Of a stretch of 64,000 nt of DNA, positions 15,686-24,948 are shown piece by piece (the stretch's first letter is position 1; each line of letters starts with the position of its first letter). The notes under the pieces were generated by a model. That model searched no databases. It worked only from the letters and a program-made list of their open reading frames with translations, and was not told the origin of the DNA. The translations under genes and the position numbers were made by a program. Source of the stretch: Chlamydiota bacterium (GTDB lineage: Bacteria > Chlamydiota > Chlamydiia > Chlamydiales > Rhabdochlamydiaceae); assembly GCA_021772335.1 (NCBI GenBank), contig JAJFMD010000008.1, positions 124,001 to 188,000 of the forward strand, written 5' to 3'.

Positions 15686-16711
15686 ATGAAAAACAGTCCT
15701 TTAAAAATTGGCAATATCACAATTCAGCCGGGAGAGCGAATTAATTTAGCTTTGCCTACTCCTGAACTTTATACTTTTGCTCCGATTTATATTCCTGTAC
15801 ATGCAATTCATGGAAAGAAAAAAGGTCCGGTGTTATTAGTCTGTGGATCGTTACATGGTGATGAAATCAACGGTCTTGTCATTACACAAAAGCTTTTAAA
15901 GCTTCGCTTGCTCGATTCTATCCGAGGCACTTTGATCGTTATTCCTACGTTAAATATTTATGGGATGATGACTCTCTCTCGAAATCTTCCAGATAGAAGG
16001 GATCTTGAAGGAAGTTTTCCTGGATCTAAGTCGGGATCTTTTGCATCGCGTCTTGCCCATTTTTTAACAGAAGAAATATTTAGTCATATTACGCATTGTA
16101 TCGATTTGCATACTGGAGAGCCTCATATTTCAAAACTCCCTCAAGTTAAAACCTCTTTAGCTCACCCTGAAGCCCATCAACTTGCCGAGCATTTTCAAGC
16201 TCCGGTCATACTAGATACGCAATCGAAAAAAGGGCTATTATGGCTTCTTGAAAAAGAGGACAGATCCATTCCGACAATTGTTTACGAAGTGGGGGAGGCT
16301 TTGCGTCTTGACAACGCAGGGATCAAAACTGGCGTGCAGGGTATCGTTCGTGTGATGCGTAGTATAAATATGATATCACCTTCAGCTAAAGTGAGTAAGC
16401 TTCCCTCATCTGTTCAGCTCGATTCCGATTATTGGGTGCGATCACCATCTTCGGGATTATGTGAGATTTTTTGTAGGGTTGGCTCTTTTGTTGCTAAAGG
16501 ATCGCTTCTAGCAACAATATTGGATCCATTTGGAACTGAACAAAGGCAAGATGTTTTTTCTCCTTTTGATGGGATTGTTATCGCTAGAAATAATCTTCCA
16601 ATACTGAATGAAGGCGAGCCAATTTTACAACTGGCTGAGATGAAAAAATCTGCCGTTGAAAAACTGCAGGAATGGACAGAAAAAGATATTGGTGGTGAGC
16701 CATTTGAGTAA
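15686..16711 (+). CDS. Succinylglutamate desuccinylase/aspartoacylase-family zinc hydrolase
   Basis: M14-like deacylase family protein (341 aa from the ATG; a TTG two codons earlier is possible). Zinc ligands are visible as H57 and E60 in GSLHGDEINGL, and a His in CIDLHTGEPH at about 147. Arg residues in RNLPDRRDLEGSFPG match the substrate-binding segment of the AstE/AspA family. The C-terminal part (PSSGLCEIF, VFSPFDGIVI) resembles the beta-rich barrel-sandwich domain common in this family. It probably releases an acyl group from an N-acyl amino acid or related amide; the exact substrate is unknown. The end overlaps the following MFS gene, suggesting a hydrolase-transporter operon. Confidence 0.85.
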   Translation: MKNSPLKIGNITIQPGERINLALPTPELYTFAPIYIPVHAIHGKKKGPVLLVCGSLHGDEINGLVITQKLLKLRLLDSIRGTLIVIPTLNIYGMMTLSRNLPDRRDLEGSFPGSKSGSFASRLAHFLTEEIFSHITHCIDLHTGEPHISKLPQVKTSLAHPEAHQLAEHFQAPVILDTQSKKGLLWLLEKEDRSIPTIVYEVGEALRLDNAGIKTGVQGIVRVMRSINMISPSAKVSKLPSSVQLDSDYWVRSPSSGLCEIFCRVGSFVAKGSLLATILDPFGTEQRQDVFSPFDGIVIARNNLPILNEGEPILQLAEMKKSAVEKLQEWTEKDIGGEPFE

Positions 16712-17984
16712 AAAAAAGAGCCTATCTTCATATAGCTTTTTTATTTTGGGGTTGGCAATCCTCTTTTTTCTTTATGAGTTTTTTTTGAGAGTCCTCCCTG
16801 CAACGATTGCTCAAAACATTATCAATAGTCTTGATATGACCATTGAGCAGTTTGCGTTTATTGGTTCTGCCTATTATTTAACCTATTCGATCATGCAAAT
16901 TCCTGTGGGATTGTTATTGGATCGGTTTTCTGCGAAAAAACTCGTCACAGGAGCGTGTGCTCTATGCGCTTTAGGAATTTTCTGGTTTAGTTTTGCTCAA
17001 ACATTTTTGCCTGCTTTTTTTAGTCGATTGTTAATTGGAATAGGTTCTTCATTTGGATTTGTTGCTTTAGTTATTGTCACACTCAATTGGTTTCCTAGAA
17101 AACATTTTGCTTCTTTAATGGGGTGCAGTCAGTTCCTTGGAGCGATAGGTCCTTTGGCTGCAGGTGTTCCGATTGCTCTTTTGCTGGAAACTGTTGATGG
17201 AAATTGGAGATTGATTTTTCTATGGGTTGGCCTAATTGGTTTTATGTTGACTGGGTTACTAGGATTGTTTTTCCAGGGGAAACCGGTTGTCACAAATAAG
17301 ATCGTCTTTGTCGACAGAATAGATTCCTTAGGAAAACGAATCAAAAAATTATTAATGTTATCTCAGGTATGGTGCACTTTTGTCTATGCTGGAATGGTTT
17401 ATGTAGCTCTGCCTACACTAGGAGCATTTTGGGGGATATCTTATTTAGAAACCCGAGGATTGAACAAGCCTGTTGCTGCATTATTGATATCAATGATTTG
17501 GGTTGGTCTGGCAATTGGTAGTCCGCTATTTGGCCGCATTTCTGATATGATGAAACGAAGAAAACCAATTATTGCGCTTTGTGCCGCAATTGGTTTTCTA
17601 AGCTCTTTGGTTTTTATTATCACTCCTCTTAACAACGTGTATTATTTAGGATTTTTACTTTTTTTGATTGGCCTAGGGAGCTCTGGACAAAATTTATCTT
17701 TTGCTGTGATGGCTGAGCATGCTCCTGAATCTTTACAGGCAACGGCAATAGGTCTAAACAACACGGCAATTATGGGATTTGCTGCACTAATTCCGCCTTT
17801 AGTCACTATGATTATTCATCATTATATTCAAGATGGATTGATCACGGTATTTGCTTTTAGCAAAGGTCTTATAATCATTCCCATTTGCTTTAGCATCGCC
17901 TTTTTAATTTCTGCTTTTGGGCTGCGCGAGACATTTTGTCGTCAGCAAGGAACTATTTGCAAAGTTCAAAGATCTCAAAGTTAA
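16692..17984 (+). CDS. Major facilitator superfamily transporter
   Basis: About 430 aa with roughly twelve hydrophobic segments. MFS signatures are present: GLLLDRFSAKKL in the loop between helices 2 and 3 and the equivalent LFGRISDMMKRRK in the second half. The likely start is one of two adjacent GTG codons (16692/16695) inside the end of the upstream hydrolase gene; an earlier TTG at 16656 gives a less plausible polar leader. The overlap implies translational coupling, so the carrier may import the substrate or export the product of the hydrolase. Substrate not predictable from sequence. Confidence 0.85.
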   Translation: MVSHLSKKKSLSSYSFFILGLAILFFLYEFFLRVLPATIAQNIINSLDMTIEQFAFIGSAYYLTYSIMQIPVGLLLDRFSAKKLVTGACALCALGIFWFSFAQTFLPAFFSRLLIGIGSSFGFVALVIVTLNWFPRKHFASLMGCSQFLGAIGPLAAGVPIALLLETVDGNWRLIFLWVGLIGFMLTGLLGLFFQGKPVVTNKIVFVDRIDSLGKRIKKLLMLSQVWCTFVYAGMVYVALPTLGAFWGISYLETRGLNKPVAALLISMIWVGLAIGSPLFGRISDMMKRRKPIIALCAAIGFLSSLVFIITPLNNVYYLGFLLFLIGLGSSGQNLSFAVMAEHAPESLQATAIGLNNTAIMGFAALIPPLVTMIIHHYIQDGLITVFAFSKGLIIIPICFSIAFLISAFGLRETFCRQQGTICKVQRSQS

Positions 17985-18059
17985 TCATAATATTTCTTTA
18001 TGTTTGAATTGATAATAAATGATTATTATAATTCTATATAAAATCATTTGGGTCTTTGT

Positions 18060-18218
18060 ATGCTAAATTTTTTTTTGAGTTTTGTAGGGTTAGTAGTGGT
18101 TTATTTGGTTTTTGCTGGATTGCAAAGGCGCTTTTCTCCTGAAACATTAGCCAATGGATTAATGGACGAAGAGAAAGGAAAGGAAATCGCACCTACTGTT
18201 TTTAATAAAGAAGAATAG
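18060..18218 (+). CDS. Small predicted single-pass membrane protein
   Basis: A 52-codon frame. The N-terminal 20 residues are hydrophobic (starting MLNFFLSFVGLVVVYLVF), followed by a charged tail (DEEKGKE) ending FNKEE. The N-terminal pattern resembles a membrane anchor rather than a cleaved signal. There is no clear ribosome-binding site. It lies 76 bp after the MFS gene and 24 bp before the next gene. Function unknown; it could be spurious. Confidence 0.4.
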   Translation: MLNFFLSFVGLVVVYLVFAGLQRRFSPETLANGLMDEEKGKEIAPTVFNKEE

Positions 18219-18242
18219 AAAGAGCCATAAGTATTTGATATT

Positions 18243-19232
18243 ATGTCTGCTGTTTCATTTTTCACCCCAGTCCAAAACGAAATTCTCCACAATCAAAGAT
18301 ATGTATCAAACCCTGAATTAGGGATATATAATTTCTTTAAAGAGCGCTTTTGTTTTCATGACAAAATCGTCTTATTTCAGCCTGATGAGTTCTCTGCAAT
18401 TATTGAAAAGTATAAACCTGCTGTTTCTCAAACAGTTTTAAAGGTGGTTTCCTATGCGTTAATAGCGATTCCAACTTTAATGATTGTTGGAGAAGTTGCT
18501 GTTTTTCATCCTCCCATGCGGCTTAATGGAGGCTCTTCTGAAATACCTGAGAAAAATCGATTGCTATTCCCAAATCGAAAAACTCAATCCTCTCTGGATT
18601 GGGTAATTAAAACTCTGGAAGATGAAATGAAATCGATTTCTCATGGATATTTTACTGATAGTGATTTAACTAGATTTAATGAAGCTAATACTTTTTGTGC
18701 AAATAAAATGAATAACCAAAATGGGTTTTTATCTTGGCTTAATCAACCTGAAGAAAAAAATCTTTTTCATTCTGTTCGATCAGAAGAACTGTATATGAAC
18801 TGTGCAGACTTTATTTATGCAGTTTTACATCATGCGGGACTGGTGACAAAAGATCAAATTATTGCCAACTATCTTTTACAAGTATACTTCGATTTAAATC
18901 GGAGTAATCAACCATATTTCTATGGTTTCAATATAAGAAATTTTACTGGTATTGACGCTGTAAAAGGGAATGCAAGTATAGTTCCTGAATTTGGAGATAT
19001 ATTATTAGCAATAGATGATAAGCTCTTCTCATTCCCTGTGCATATATTGTTTTTCAGCGGGTTAAATCCCAAAACTGGAGAATGGAAAGGAATAGGTTTG
19101 TGGCGAACTGATTGTACTAATAAGCATATTGCCAATATGGAACTAAGTAAATTACAGAATGGTTATTATCGGAGGTGTCGGAGATCTCTTTCTTTTAAAC
19201 TCTGTCCTCTAGAAATAGCTCTCCAATTTTAA
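18243..19232 (+). CDS. Hypothetical protein, possible NlpC/P60-like papain-fold enzyme
   Basis: A 329-aa protein I do not recognise as a whole. A hydrophobic stretch lies at about 67-88. In the C-terminal half, C187 in MNCADFIYAVLHHAGL and H267 in FPVHILFFSG, with an intervening FGDILLAI, follow the order of NlpC/P60-type papain-fold hydrolases (catalytic Cys, then GD before strand, then catalytic His). If correct, it could cleave a peptide or acyl amide. There is no signal peptide, so a cytoplasmic or type III-secreted role is possible. The fold assignment is inference from motif order only. Confidence 0.6.
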   Translation: MSAVSFFTPVQNEILHNQRYVSNPELGIYNFFKERFCFHDKIVLFQPDEFSAIIEKYKPAVSQTVLKVVSYALIAIPTLMIVGEVAVFHPPMRLNGGSSEIPEKNRLLFPNRKTQSSLDWVIKTLEDEMKSISHGYFTDSDLTRFNEANTFCANKMNNQNGFLSWLNQPEEKNLFHSVRSEELYMNCADFIYAVLHHAGLVTKDQIIANYLLQVYFDLNRSNQPYFYGFNIRNFTGIDAVKGNASIVPEFGDILLAIDDKLFSFPVHILFFSGLNPKTGEWKGIGLWRTDCTNKHIANMELSKLQNGYYRRCRRSLSFKLCPLEIALQF

Positions 19233-19409
19233 TTTCAAATAATAGAGTAAATTGTGGCCATTTTTATTTTGGTTGCAGCAGGAAACTACCTTTTGCCGAA
19301 ATGCTTTGTGAGTTTATCGAAACCAGCGGCATTCAATGATCTATTGCTTGGATAGCTAGCAATTAAAGTTATTATTTGCAAGTATGTGAATTGAAATCAA
19401 GGGGGGAGT

Positions 19410-20429
19410 ATGAACCATTTTTATCTGCTGATCATTTGTTGTTTATCTTTTGCAAAGTGTTTTGCATGCACGGATTTTATTCTGATAGATCAGAAAAAAC
19501 AGTGTGTTGTTGGCCGTTCTATGGAATTTGGCACGGATCTGAATTCGGAGATTATGATTGCTCCTAGTGGAGAGCAAGAGACGAGCGTGATCAATGGCAA
19601 GAATGGCATGAGTTGGGAGCAGCGCTATGCTTTTATGGGACTCAACGCTCTAGGGGTTGATCGTTTGATTGTTGATGGAATGAATGAAAAAGGACTCTCT
19701 TTTGGAGTGCTTTGGCTGCCAACGACAAAATATCCAGAGATTTCTATGAATGATCTATCGCAGACAATTGCTCTTCAAGATGCGGGAATGTGGATTCTTG
19801 GCTCTTTTGCGACGGTTGATGAGGTGAAGCAAGCTTTGTCAAAAGTGCAAATTTATCCCAATATTTTATCAGCTCTTGGAAAAGTTCCTCCTCTGCATAT
19901 GTCAATACATGATCGAAAGGGTAATAGCATTGTTGTAGAGTTTATCAATGGTGAGATGCAGATTAGTGCTAATCCGGTTGGAGTTTTAACGAATGATCCT
20001 AAATTGGAATGGCATCTTACAAATCTAGAAAATTACATCAATCTGACAGCCTTAAATAAGGGTTCTGTAGATTTAGATGGAACTGTTTTAAATCCAACAG
20101 GTCAGGGGAGTGGATTATTAGGAATTCCGGGGGATTGGACTCCTCCTTCGCGTTTTGTTAAAATTGCACTTATGAAACAGTTTGTTCAAAAGGTCAGCGA
20201 TGCAAAACTCAATGCGAATTTAGCATTTCATCTTCTCAATACAGTAGATATCCCCTATGGAGCAATTCAAGAGGAGAGCGGGAAGAATTTCGATTATACG
20301 CAATGGATTGTTGTCAAAGATCTTGCTAACGGTATTCTTTATTATCGAACCTATAAAGATCTCAATATTTCCAGCGTCAATTTAACTGATGCTTTGGAAA
20401 AAGGTGCTCATAAAATTCCGATGGAATAG
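19410..20429 (+). CDS. Exported choloylglycine hydrolase/penicillin V acylase-family Ntn amidohydrolase
   Basis: A 339-aa protein of the linear amide C-N hydrolase (CGH/PVA) family. Residues 1-19 form a signal peptide ending CFA; the next residue, C20 in ACTDFIL, is the N-terminal nucleophile exposed by processing. Family features are GRSMEFGTDL after the nucleophile, DGMNEKGLSFGVLWLP, a VEFINGEM strand, VLTNDP and the downstream PGDWTPPSRFVK with its Arg. A strong Shine-Dalgarno GGGGGGAG precedes the ATG. It probably cleaves an N-acyl amide (bile-salt-like, N-acyl homoserine lactone or penicillin-like) in the periplasm or outside the cell; the substrate is undetermined. Confidence 0.92.
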   Translation: MNHFYLLIICCLSFAKCFACTDFILIDQKKQCVVGRSMEFGTDLNSEIMIAPSGEQETSVINGKNGMSWEQRYAFMGLNALGVDRLIVDGMNEKGLSFGVLWLPTTKYPEISMNDLSQTIALQDAGMWILGSFATVDEVKQALSKVQIYPNILSALGKVPPLHMSIHDRKGNSIVVEFINGEMQISANPVGVLTNDPKLEWHLTNLENYINLTALNKGSVDLDGTVLNPTGQGSGLLGIPGDWTPPSRFVKIALMKQFVQKVSDAKLNANLAFHLLNTVDIPYGAIQEESGKNFDYTQWIVVKDLANGILYYRTYKDLNISSVNLTDALEKGAHKIPME

Positions 20430-20434
20430 ATCAC

Positions 20435-20582
20435 ATGAGAATCTTTTGTGCTTTTTTTCTCTGCGGGCTATTATTTCTGAATATTAGAAATTTCTTGGAG
20501 AACTGTGATGAAGCTACTAGGGATTTGTGCTTTATTGACATATGTAATAATAGATAGATTTGTAATTTCATGTAATTATTAA
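20435..20582 (+). pseudogene. Tandem signal-peptide-like gene starts, probably decayed
   Basis: Two short overlapping frames resemble exported-protein starts with no body. One begins at 20435 (MRIFCAFFLCGLLF, 40 aa). The other begins at 20508 (MKLLGICALL, 24 aa), preceded by GGAGA. The second closely resembles the first ten residues of the S46 peptidase at 31083 (MKRLGICAVL). I interpret them as remnants of deleted secreted-protein genes. Confidence 0.4.
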
Positions 20583-20600
20583 AACTAAATAAGTTGTTGC

Positions 20601-20984
20601 TTGAAATTTAATATCCAAAGCATTCTCATCGAATATTTCAGCTTCTTTAATAAACTAAAAATTGTTTTTGATGAAATCTTTGATATTGAGAAATGTGCTT
20701 TTATATATTTACCATATTATGGTGTAATCATTGAAGAGAATGTCTTTATTTTTCCTCATATTTATTATGCTGCTTATACGAATCACAAAAAAAATGAAAT
20801 ATTTATGTTAGTTTATGAGGCATTTTGTAGAGATCGAATCAATACTCTTACTATTGCACGCACAATTTTCAAATCTTTGAGTACACAATTTCAAATAAGA
20901 AATTTTGAATTCTGTTCAAATAGTGACTGCTTACAATTCAATGACTTTTCTGCTAAATTTTTTGAACTAATGGATTTTCAATGA
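20601..20984 (+). CDS. Hypothetical protein, 127 aa
   Basis: Not recognised. The protein is rich in Phe, Ile, Tyr and Asn, reflecting very AT-rich DNA, with Cys residues at intervals and no membrane segment or signal peptide. The start is TTG without an obvious ribosome-binding site. It ends 19 bp before the MFS exporter. It may be a transferred or decaying gene. Confidence 0.4.
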   Translation: MKFNIQSILIEYFSFFNKLKIVFDEIFDIEKCAFIYLPYYGVIIEENVFIFPHIYYAAYTNHKKNEIFMLVYEAFCRDRINTLTIARTIFKSLSTQFQIRNFEFCSNSDCLQFNDFSAKFFELMDFQ

Positions 20985-21003
20985 AAGCTTCTATGGAGAG
21001 ATC

Positions 21004-22203
21004 TTGAAAGCATCTAAAAAACAGCTTCTTCTTATTTTGATTGCTATTTCTGCTCTTCCTCAATTGTGCGAACAAGCCTATGCCATTGTTTTGCCAGATA
21101 TAGCAGAGAAATTCGCAATTTTAGAAGGGAGATCTGGACTAACAATAACTGTATTTCTTTTTGGATTTGCGCTTGGAATGTTTTTTTGGGGTAATCGTGC
21201 CGATACTTTGGGCCGTCGTCCCTCTGTGTTGTTCGGAATGTCTATTTATTTATTTGGGAGTCTTCTTTGTTTACTTTCTTCTACATTTAATCAATTTTTG
21301 ATTAGCCGATTTATACAGGCGTTCGGTGGTAGTACTAGCTCAATTATTGTCCAAACAATTGCTAGGGATTCTTTTCAGAATCATGAACGAGGGAAAGCTT
21401 TTTCATTGGTAATCTTTACTCACGCTTTGTTTCCTGCTTTAGCCTTTCCCATTGCCGGATATTTTTGTGAACGATTCGGTTGGCCATTTGTCTTTATTGA
21501 GATTCTTATTTTAGGTATTCCAATTTTAGCGATTGCCTATATGAAACTACCAGAAACTTTAAATATAGAAGAAAAAATACTGACAAAATCTTCGAATCCT
21601 TGGTTGTCATTTTTTTTGAATAAAAAAACATTTTGTTTGGCAGCTATTGTGGGAGTAAGTAATGGAGTATTATATTCTTATTACTCCAAATCGTCGTTCT
21701 ATTTTTCAAAATTTTTAAACTTGCATCCAAGTCAGTATGGATATTTTGGTCTTTTAGTAGCTTTGGGCAGCATGTCGGGAGCTGCTAGTTCTTTTATTCT
21801 GAATCGAAGAAAAATCAAACAGTCATTTATTATATTTATAGGATGTGGATTGATACTGATAGGTTCAATATTTTTTGCTTTGAGCAAATTTATGAAGAAT
21901 GATTTTTATTTTCTTTTTATATCTTTTGGATTAGTTCTTATCATGTTAGGATTTAATATGACGATTCCTAATTGTTTAAGTTTGGCGCTAGAAGACTTTA
22001 CACATTCTTTAGGAAAGATTGGGGCTCTTCTTGGATTATTTTATTATTCGTTGATCGGATTGATCACTTTTGTATCTAGCTATATTGATCAAAAAAACGG
22101 ATTGGAATTTCCGTTACTTCTCATTAGCTTAGCATCTTTGAATCTTTTATTTTGTTGCTTTGCATTTGCTTCAAGATCTGCTAAGTCATCTTCTTTTGAT
22201 TGA
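21004..22203 (+). CDS. MFS efflux transporter, Bcr/CflA-like
   Basis: A 399-aa carrier with about twelve hydrophobic helices. The N-terminal half resembles Bcr/CflA drug exporters: ALPQLCEQAYAIVLPDIAE in helix 1, GNRADTLGRRPSVLFGM in the 2-3 loop, and FIQAFGGSTSSIIVQTIARD in helices 4-5. The TTG start has GGAGAG three bases upstream; no good ATG is nearby. The last 115 bp overlap the 3' end of the convergent glycosyltransferase gene. It borders the biosynthetic locus, so I infer export of its product or self-protection. Confidence 0.85.
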   Translation: MKASKKQLLLILIAISALPQLCEQAYAIVLPDIAEKFAILEGRSGLTITVFLFGFALGMFFWGNRADTLGRRPSVLFGMSIYLFGSLLCLLSSTFNQFLISRFIQAFGGSTSSIIVQTIARDSFQNHERGKAFSLVIFTHALFPALAFPIAGYFCERFGWPFVFIEILILGIPILAIAYMKLPETLNIEEKILTKSSNPWLSFFLNKKTFCLAAIVGVSNGVLYSYYSKSSFYFSKFLNLHPSQYGYFGLLVALGSMSGAASSFILNRRKIKQSFIIFIGCGLILIGSIFFALSKFMKNDFYFLFISFGLVLIMLGFNMTIPNCLSLALEDFTHSLGKIGALLGLFYYSLIGLITFVSSYIDQKNGLEFPLLLISLASLNLLFCCFAFASRSAKSSSFD

Positions 22204-23327
22204 TCCTCGATTGTTAACCTAATTTTTTCTTCCCAATTAAAAGCGAATTTTGCAGCATATGAAGTCAAAGTGGTCTTCATTTTATTCATCTGTTCAGGAT
22301 ATTCGAGCAAAGAATCAATTTTTTGTATGAGATCCTTTCCTTGGTCTTCTATGGAAAATAACAAATCTTGATTGTAATTTAATATTTCAACATTTCCTCC
22401 TGATTTTGAAGCTAGGGTATAGCAGTTGTGACTCAAAGCTTCTAGAAGAGTATTAGAGCAATCATCATATAAGGAGGGCAGTATAAAAATATCTATGGAT
22501 TTATAAAAGAGCGATATGTCGTTATCCCACGGCAAGAAATTTACCTTCGAATTGAGATTCAATTTTTCAACTTTCTTTAAAAGATCCTTTTTCAAGGGAC
22601 CGTTCCCCTTTATTAAGAGTATTGCCTTGTCTGAATGTTTAATTTTTGAAAAAGCTAGTATTAAAAAATCAATGTTTTTTCGCGTAATCAGTTGACCAGC
22701 ATATCCTATGATTATTTTGTGTTCTTTTGTTTTTAATGATTCCCTATATTTTACTGTTAGATAATCTGGCGAAGAAGGGGGAGGTATTATACAATTATTG
22801 TATACAATTTTGTATGGGATGTATTGTGTTTTATATAACTCAATTAGTTTTTCTGAAGTTGCATAGGAATTGTAAATAACTAGGTGAGACTTTTTATGAC
22901 CAATTTTATCGATTTTTGATATTAAAAAAGCAATAAGTTTATTGTCATTATTTAAAGAGTTCTGGAAATAAGGATGACCTCGGACTAATAATATCAATTT
23001 TGCAGATCTGTTAAAAATCCTTGCAAAATTTAGAAAAAATGCGTTATGACCGTCAAATGCTATAAGCTGAGTAGATTTATATAATATAGAAACTAACGAA
23101 AAATATATAGGCGCGAGAATAACAAATAAAAGATCATTAATTATTTGAGGAGATTTCTTTATTGAAATATTGATCTGTTTAATATTTTGATGTTCTAGTT
23201 CGTCGTCTTTCTGTGATGTAAGAAGACGTATAAGATGACCTTCATTAGCATAATATAGAAGGAGAAGTTTTAGTCTTTTCCAACATCCTCGATTGTGGCG
23301 ACCAAAATAGCAACTTAAAATATTCAT
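22089..23327 (-). CDS. Glycosyltransferase, GT4 type
   Basis: A 412-aa GT-B-fold enzyme. The C-terminal half has the GT4 pattern: GYAGQLITRKNIDFLI, LIKGNGPLKKDL, VNFLPW, the SIDIFILPSLYDDCSNTLLE donor-site motif (variant of the EX7E region), then GGNVEIL. The N-terminal acceptor domain begins MNILSCYFGRHNRGCWKR; a start nine codons earlier would overlap the upstream MIO gene. It is the last gene of the ATP-grasp/MIO/GT unit and overlaps the MFS exporter at its 3' end by 115 bp. It probably glycosylates the pathway product or a surface glycan; donor and acceptor are unknown. Confidence 0.85.
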   Translation of the reverse strand: MNILSCYFGRHNRGCWKRLKLLLLYYANEGHLIRLLTSQKDDELEHQNIKQINISIKKSPQIINDLLFVILAPIYFSLVSILYKSTQLIAFDGHNAFFLNFARIFNRSAKLILLVRGHPYFQNSLNNDNKLIAFLISKIDKIGHKKSHLVIYNSYATSEKLIELYKTQYIPYKIVYNNCIIPPPSSPDYLTVKYRESLKTKEHKIIIGYAGQLITRKNIDFLILAFSKIKHSDKAILLIKGNGPLKKDLLKKVEKLNLNSKVNFLPWDNDISLFYKSIDIFILPSLYDDCSNTLLEALSHNCYTLASKSGGNVEILNYNQDLLFSIEDQGKDLIQKIDSLLEYPEQMNKMKTTLTSYAAKFAFNWEEKIRLTIEDQSKEDDLADLEANAKQQNKRFKDAKLMRSNGNSNPFF

Positions 23328-23334
23328 ATTTAGA

Positions 23335-24948
23335 CTAAATTTTGATTTCACCATAGTTAGCTTCGACTTCAGAATTGAGTTTCCCTGATTTAATTAATGA
23401 TGAAATGTTTTCAATATGATCAGTGAGAGGCTCATCTTTGGAAAGATAAGGGACTTCTTTACGAACAAGATCAAATATTAAGCGAGTCGCTCCGCTTAGC
23501 TTGTCTATGCCTCTAATCTCTGCGGCATGGGCAGCACATAAAAGCTCAAATGAGATGATATAGCAGGCATTATCGAAAATTTCATTTGCTCGACGAGCTG
23601 CCACGAACCCTAAAGAAACAATATCTTGGAAATCGCCGGTGGATGTAAGAGTTTGAGTGGAAAGTGGCTGGCAAAGAGAGCGGTTTTCTGCAGTAATTGA
23701 GGTAGACATAAACTGGCCACCCATTAAACCAAGCCGAAGTCCTGGATTTTCAGCGCATAAAAATGCCGGAAGATTGTTGTTGTTATGCTTATCCATAAAT
23801 CGATCGATTCGACGATCAGAAAGATTAGAGAGTGTTGTTAAACTGATTGCTAAATGATCCATAGACATTGAAATATATTGTCCATGGAAATGGCCATTAT
23901 GAAAAACATCTTCGGATTTGGGTAAAATTAGCGGGTTATCGCTACTGGAATTGAGTTCATTCGTAATGGTCGATTGGATTGATAAAAGGTTGTCTCGAAT
24001 TGGGCCTAAAATATGGGGAGTACATCGTATCGAATATGCATCTTCAATAGGATTTGTAGTAGAAATTGGCGTCGTTCCCATATTTGATTGGAGCAATTTT
24101 TCGATTTCTCGTTCATTTACAATCATTTGACTATCTTCTAAAAGTCGCCAAATATTCATTGTAGATATTAACTGCCCTCTATGCAGTTTTTCTCGGTGAA
24201 CAATAGGATTAAAGGGTTTCATTTTAACGCTTAATCCTTCAAAAGTTAAACAAGTAATAAGGTCGTAGGTTTTTATAAGTGAAATTGCTTGTTCGACCAA
24301 CAAACAGGCATAGCCTACCATGGCTGAAGTTCCATTAATCAAGCTTAATCCTTCCTTGAAATTAAGGATCATTGGCTCAATACCTGCTTGTTTTAAGGCA
24401 GTTTCTCCATCTAGAATTTTATTATTGTATTTAGCTTTCCATTTTCCTGTTGCTACTAATGCGATACAAGCTAGCGGTCCGAGATCTCCACTAGCTCCTA
24501 AAGAGCCTTTTGATGGAATGCAGGGAATGATTCCTTCATTATACATTTGGATAAGTTTATAAAGATTCTTCAGAGATATTGCTGAAGTTCCGCGAGCGAG
24601 TGAGTTAATACGGCTTAACATCGCAGCTCTAACAACATGATCATCAATATGGGGACCGACGTTTGTAGCAACTGCTGCTATAAGATTATCTTGGAGTTCT
24701 CTTGCGTTGCCCGGTGGAATCAGCCAGTTTACAAACCCCCCCATACTGGTATTTACACCATAAATTACACGTTTTTGATCAACAAACCTTTGAAGTAATG
24801 CATGCGAGGAAGCTACTTTTTCTTCAACATCTGGTGGCATGACGATTTTTATTTCATTATTTTTTGCTGCTAAAAAAACGTCTTGAGGAGAGAGGGTGTC
24901 CCTTCCGATAATGAGTTCCTTATACTGAGGGCTTTTTAAATATGTCAT
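23335..24948 (-). CDS. MIO-containing aromatic amino acid ammonia-lyase/aminomutase (AdmH-like)
   Basis: A 537-aa member of the HAL/PAL/aminomutase family. The self-cyclising MIO triad ASG is at 152-154 within KGSLGASGDLGPLA; the catalytic Tyr is Y63 in VIYGVNTSMGGFVN. Other family blocks are SLINGTSAMVG, DAYSIRCTPHILGP, NELNSSSDNPLI, FHNGHFHGQYIS and GLMGGQFMSTS. The NTSMGGFVN loop (instead of NTGFG) and ELLCAAHAAEIRG recall, from memory, AdmH-type phenylalanine 2,3-aminomutases of antibiotic clusters more than catabolic histidase. No hut genes adjoin. The start overlaps the ATP-grasp stop by 4 bp, indicating coupling. Likely product is a beta-amino acid or an arylacrylate; which one cannot be decided here. 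Confidence 0.9.
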   Translation of the reverse strand: MTYLKSPQYKELIIGRDTLSPQDVFLAAKNNEIKIVMPPDVEEKVASSHALLQRFVDQKRVIYGVNTSMGGFVNWLIPPGNARELQDNLIAAVATNVGPHIDDHVVRAAMLSRINSLARGTSAISLKNLYKLIQMYNEGIIPCIPSKGSLGASGDLGPLACIALVATGKWKAKYNNKILDGETALKQAGIEPMILNFKEGLSLINGTSAMVGYACLLVEQAISLIKTYDLITCLTFEGLSVKMKPFNPIVHREKLHRGQLISTMNIWRLLEDSQMIVNEREIEKLLQSNMGTTPISTTNPIEDAYSIRCTPHILGPIRDNLLSIQSTITNELNSSSDNPLILPKSEDVFHNGHFHGQYISMSMDHLAISLTTLSNLSDRRIDRFMDKHNNNNLPAFLCAENPGLRLGLMGGQFMSTSITAENRSLCQPLSTQTLTSTGDFQDIVSLGFVAARRANEIFDNACYIISFELLCAAHAAEIRGIDKLSGATRLIFDLVRKEVPYLSKDEPLTDHIENISSLIKSGKLNSEVEANYGEIKI

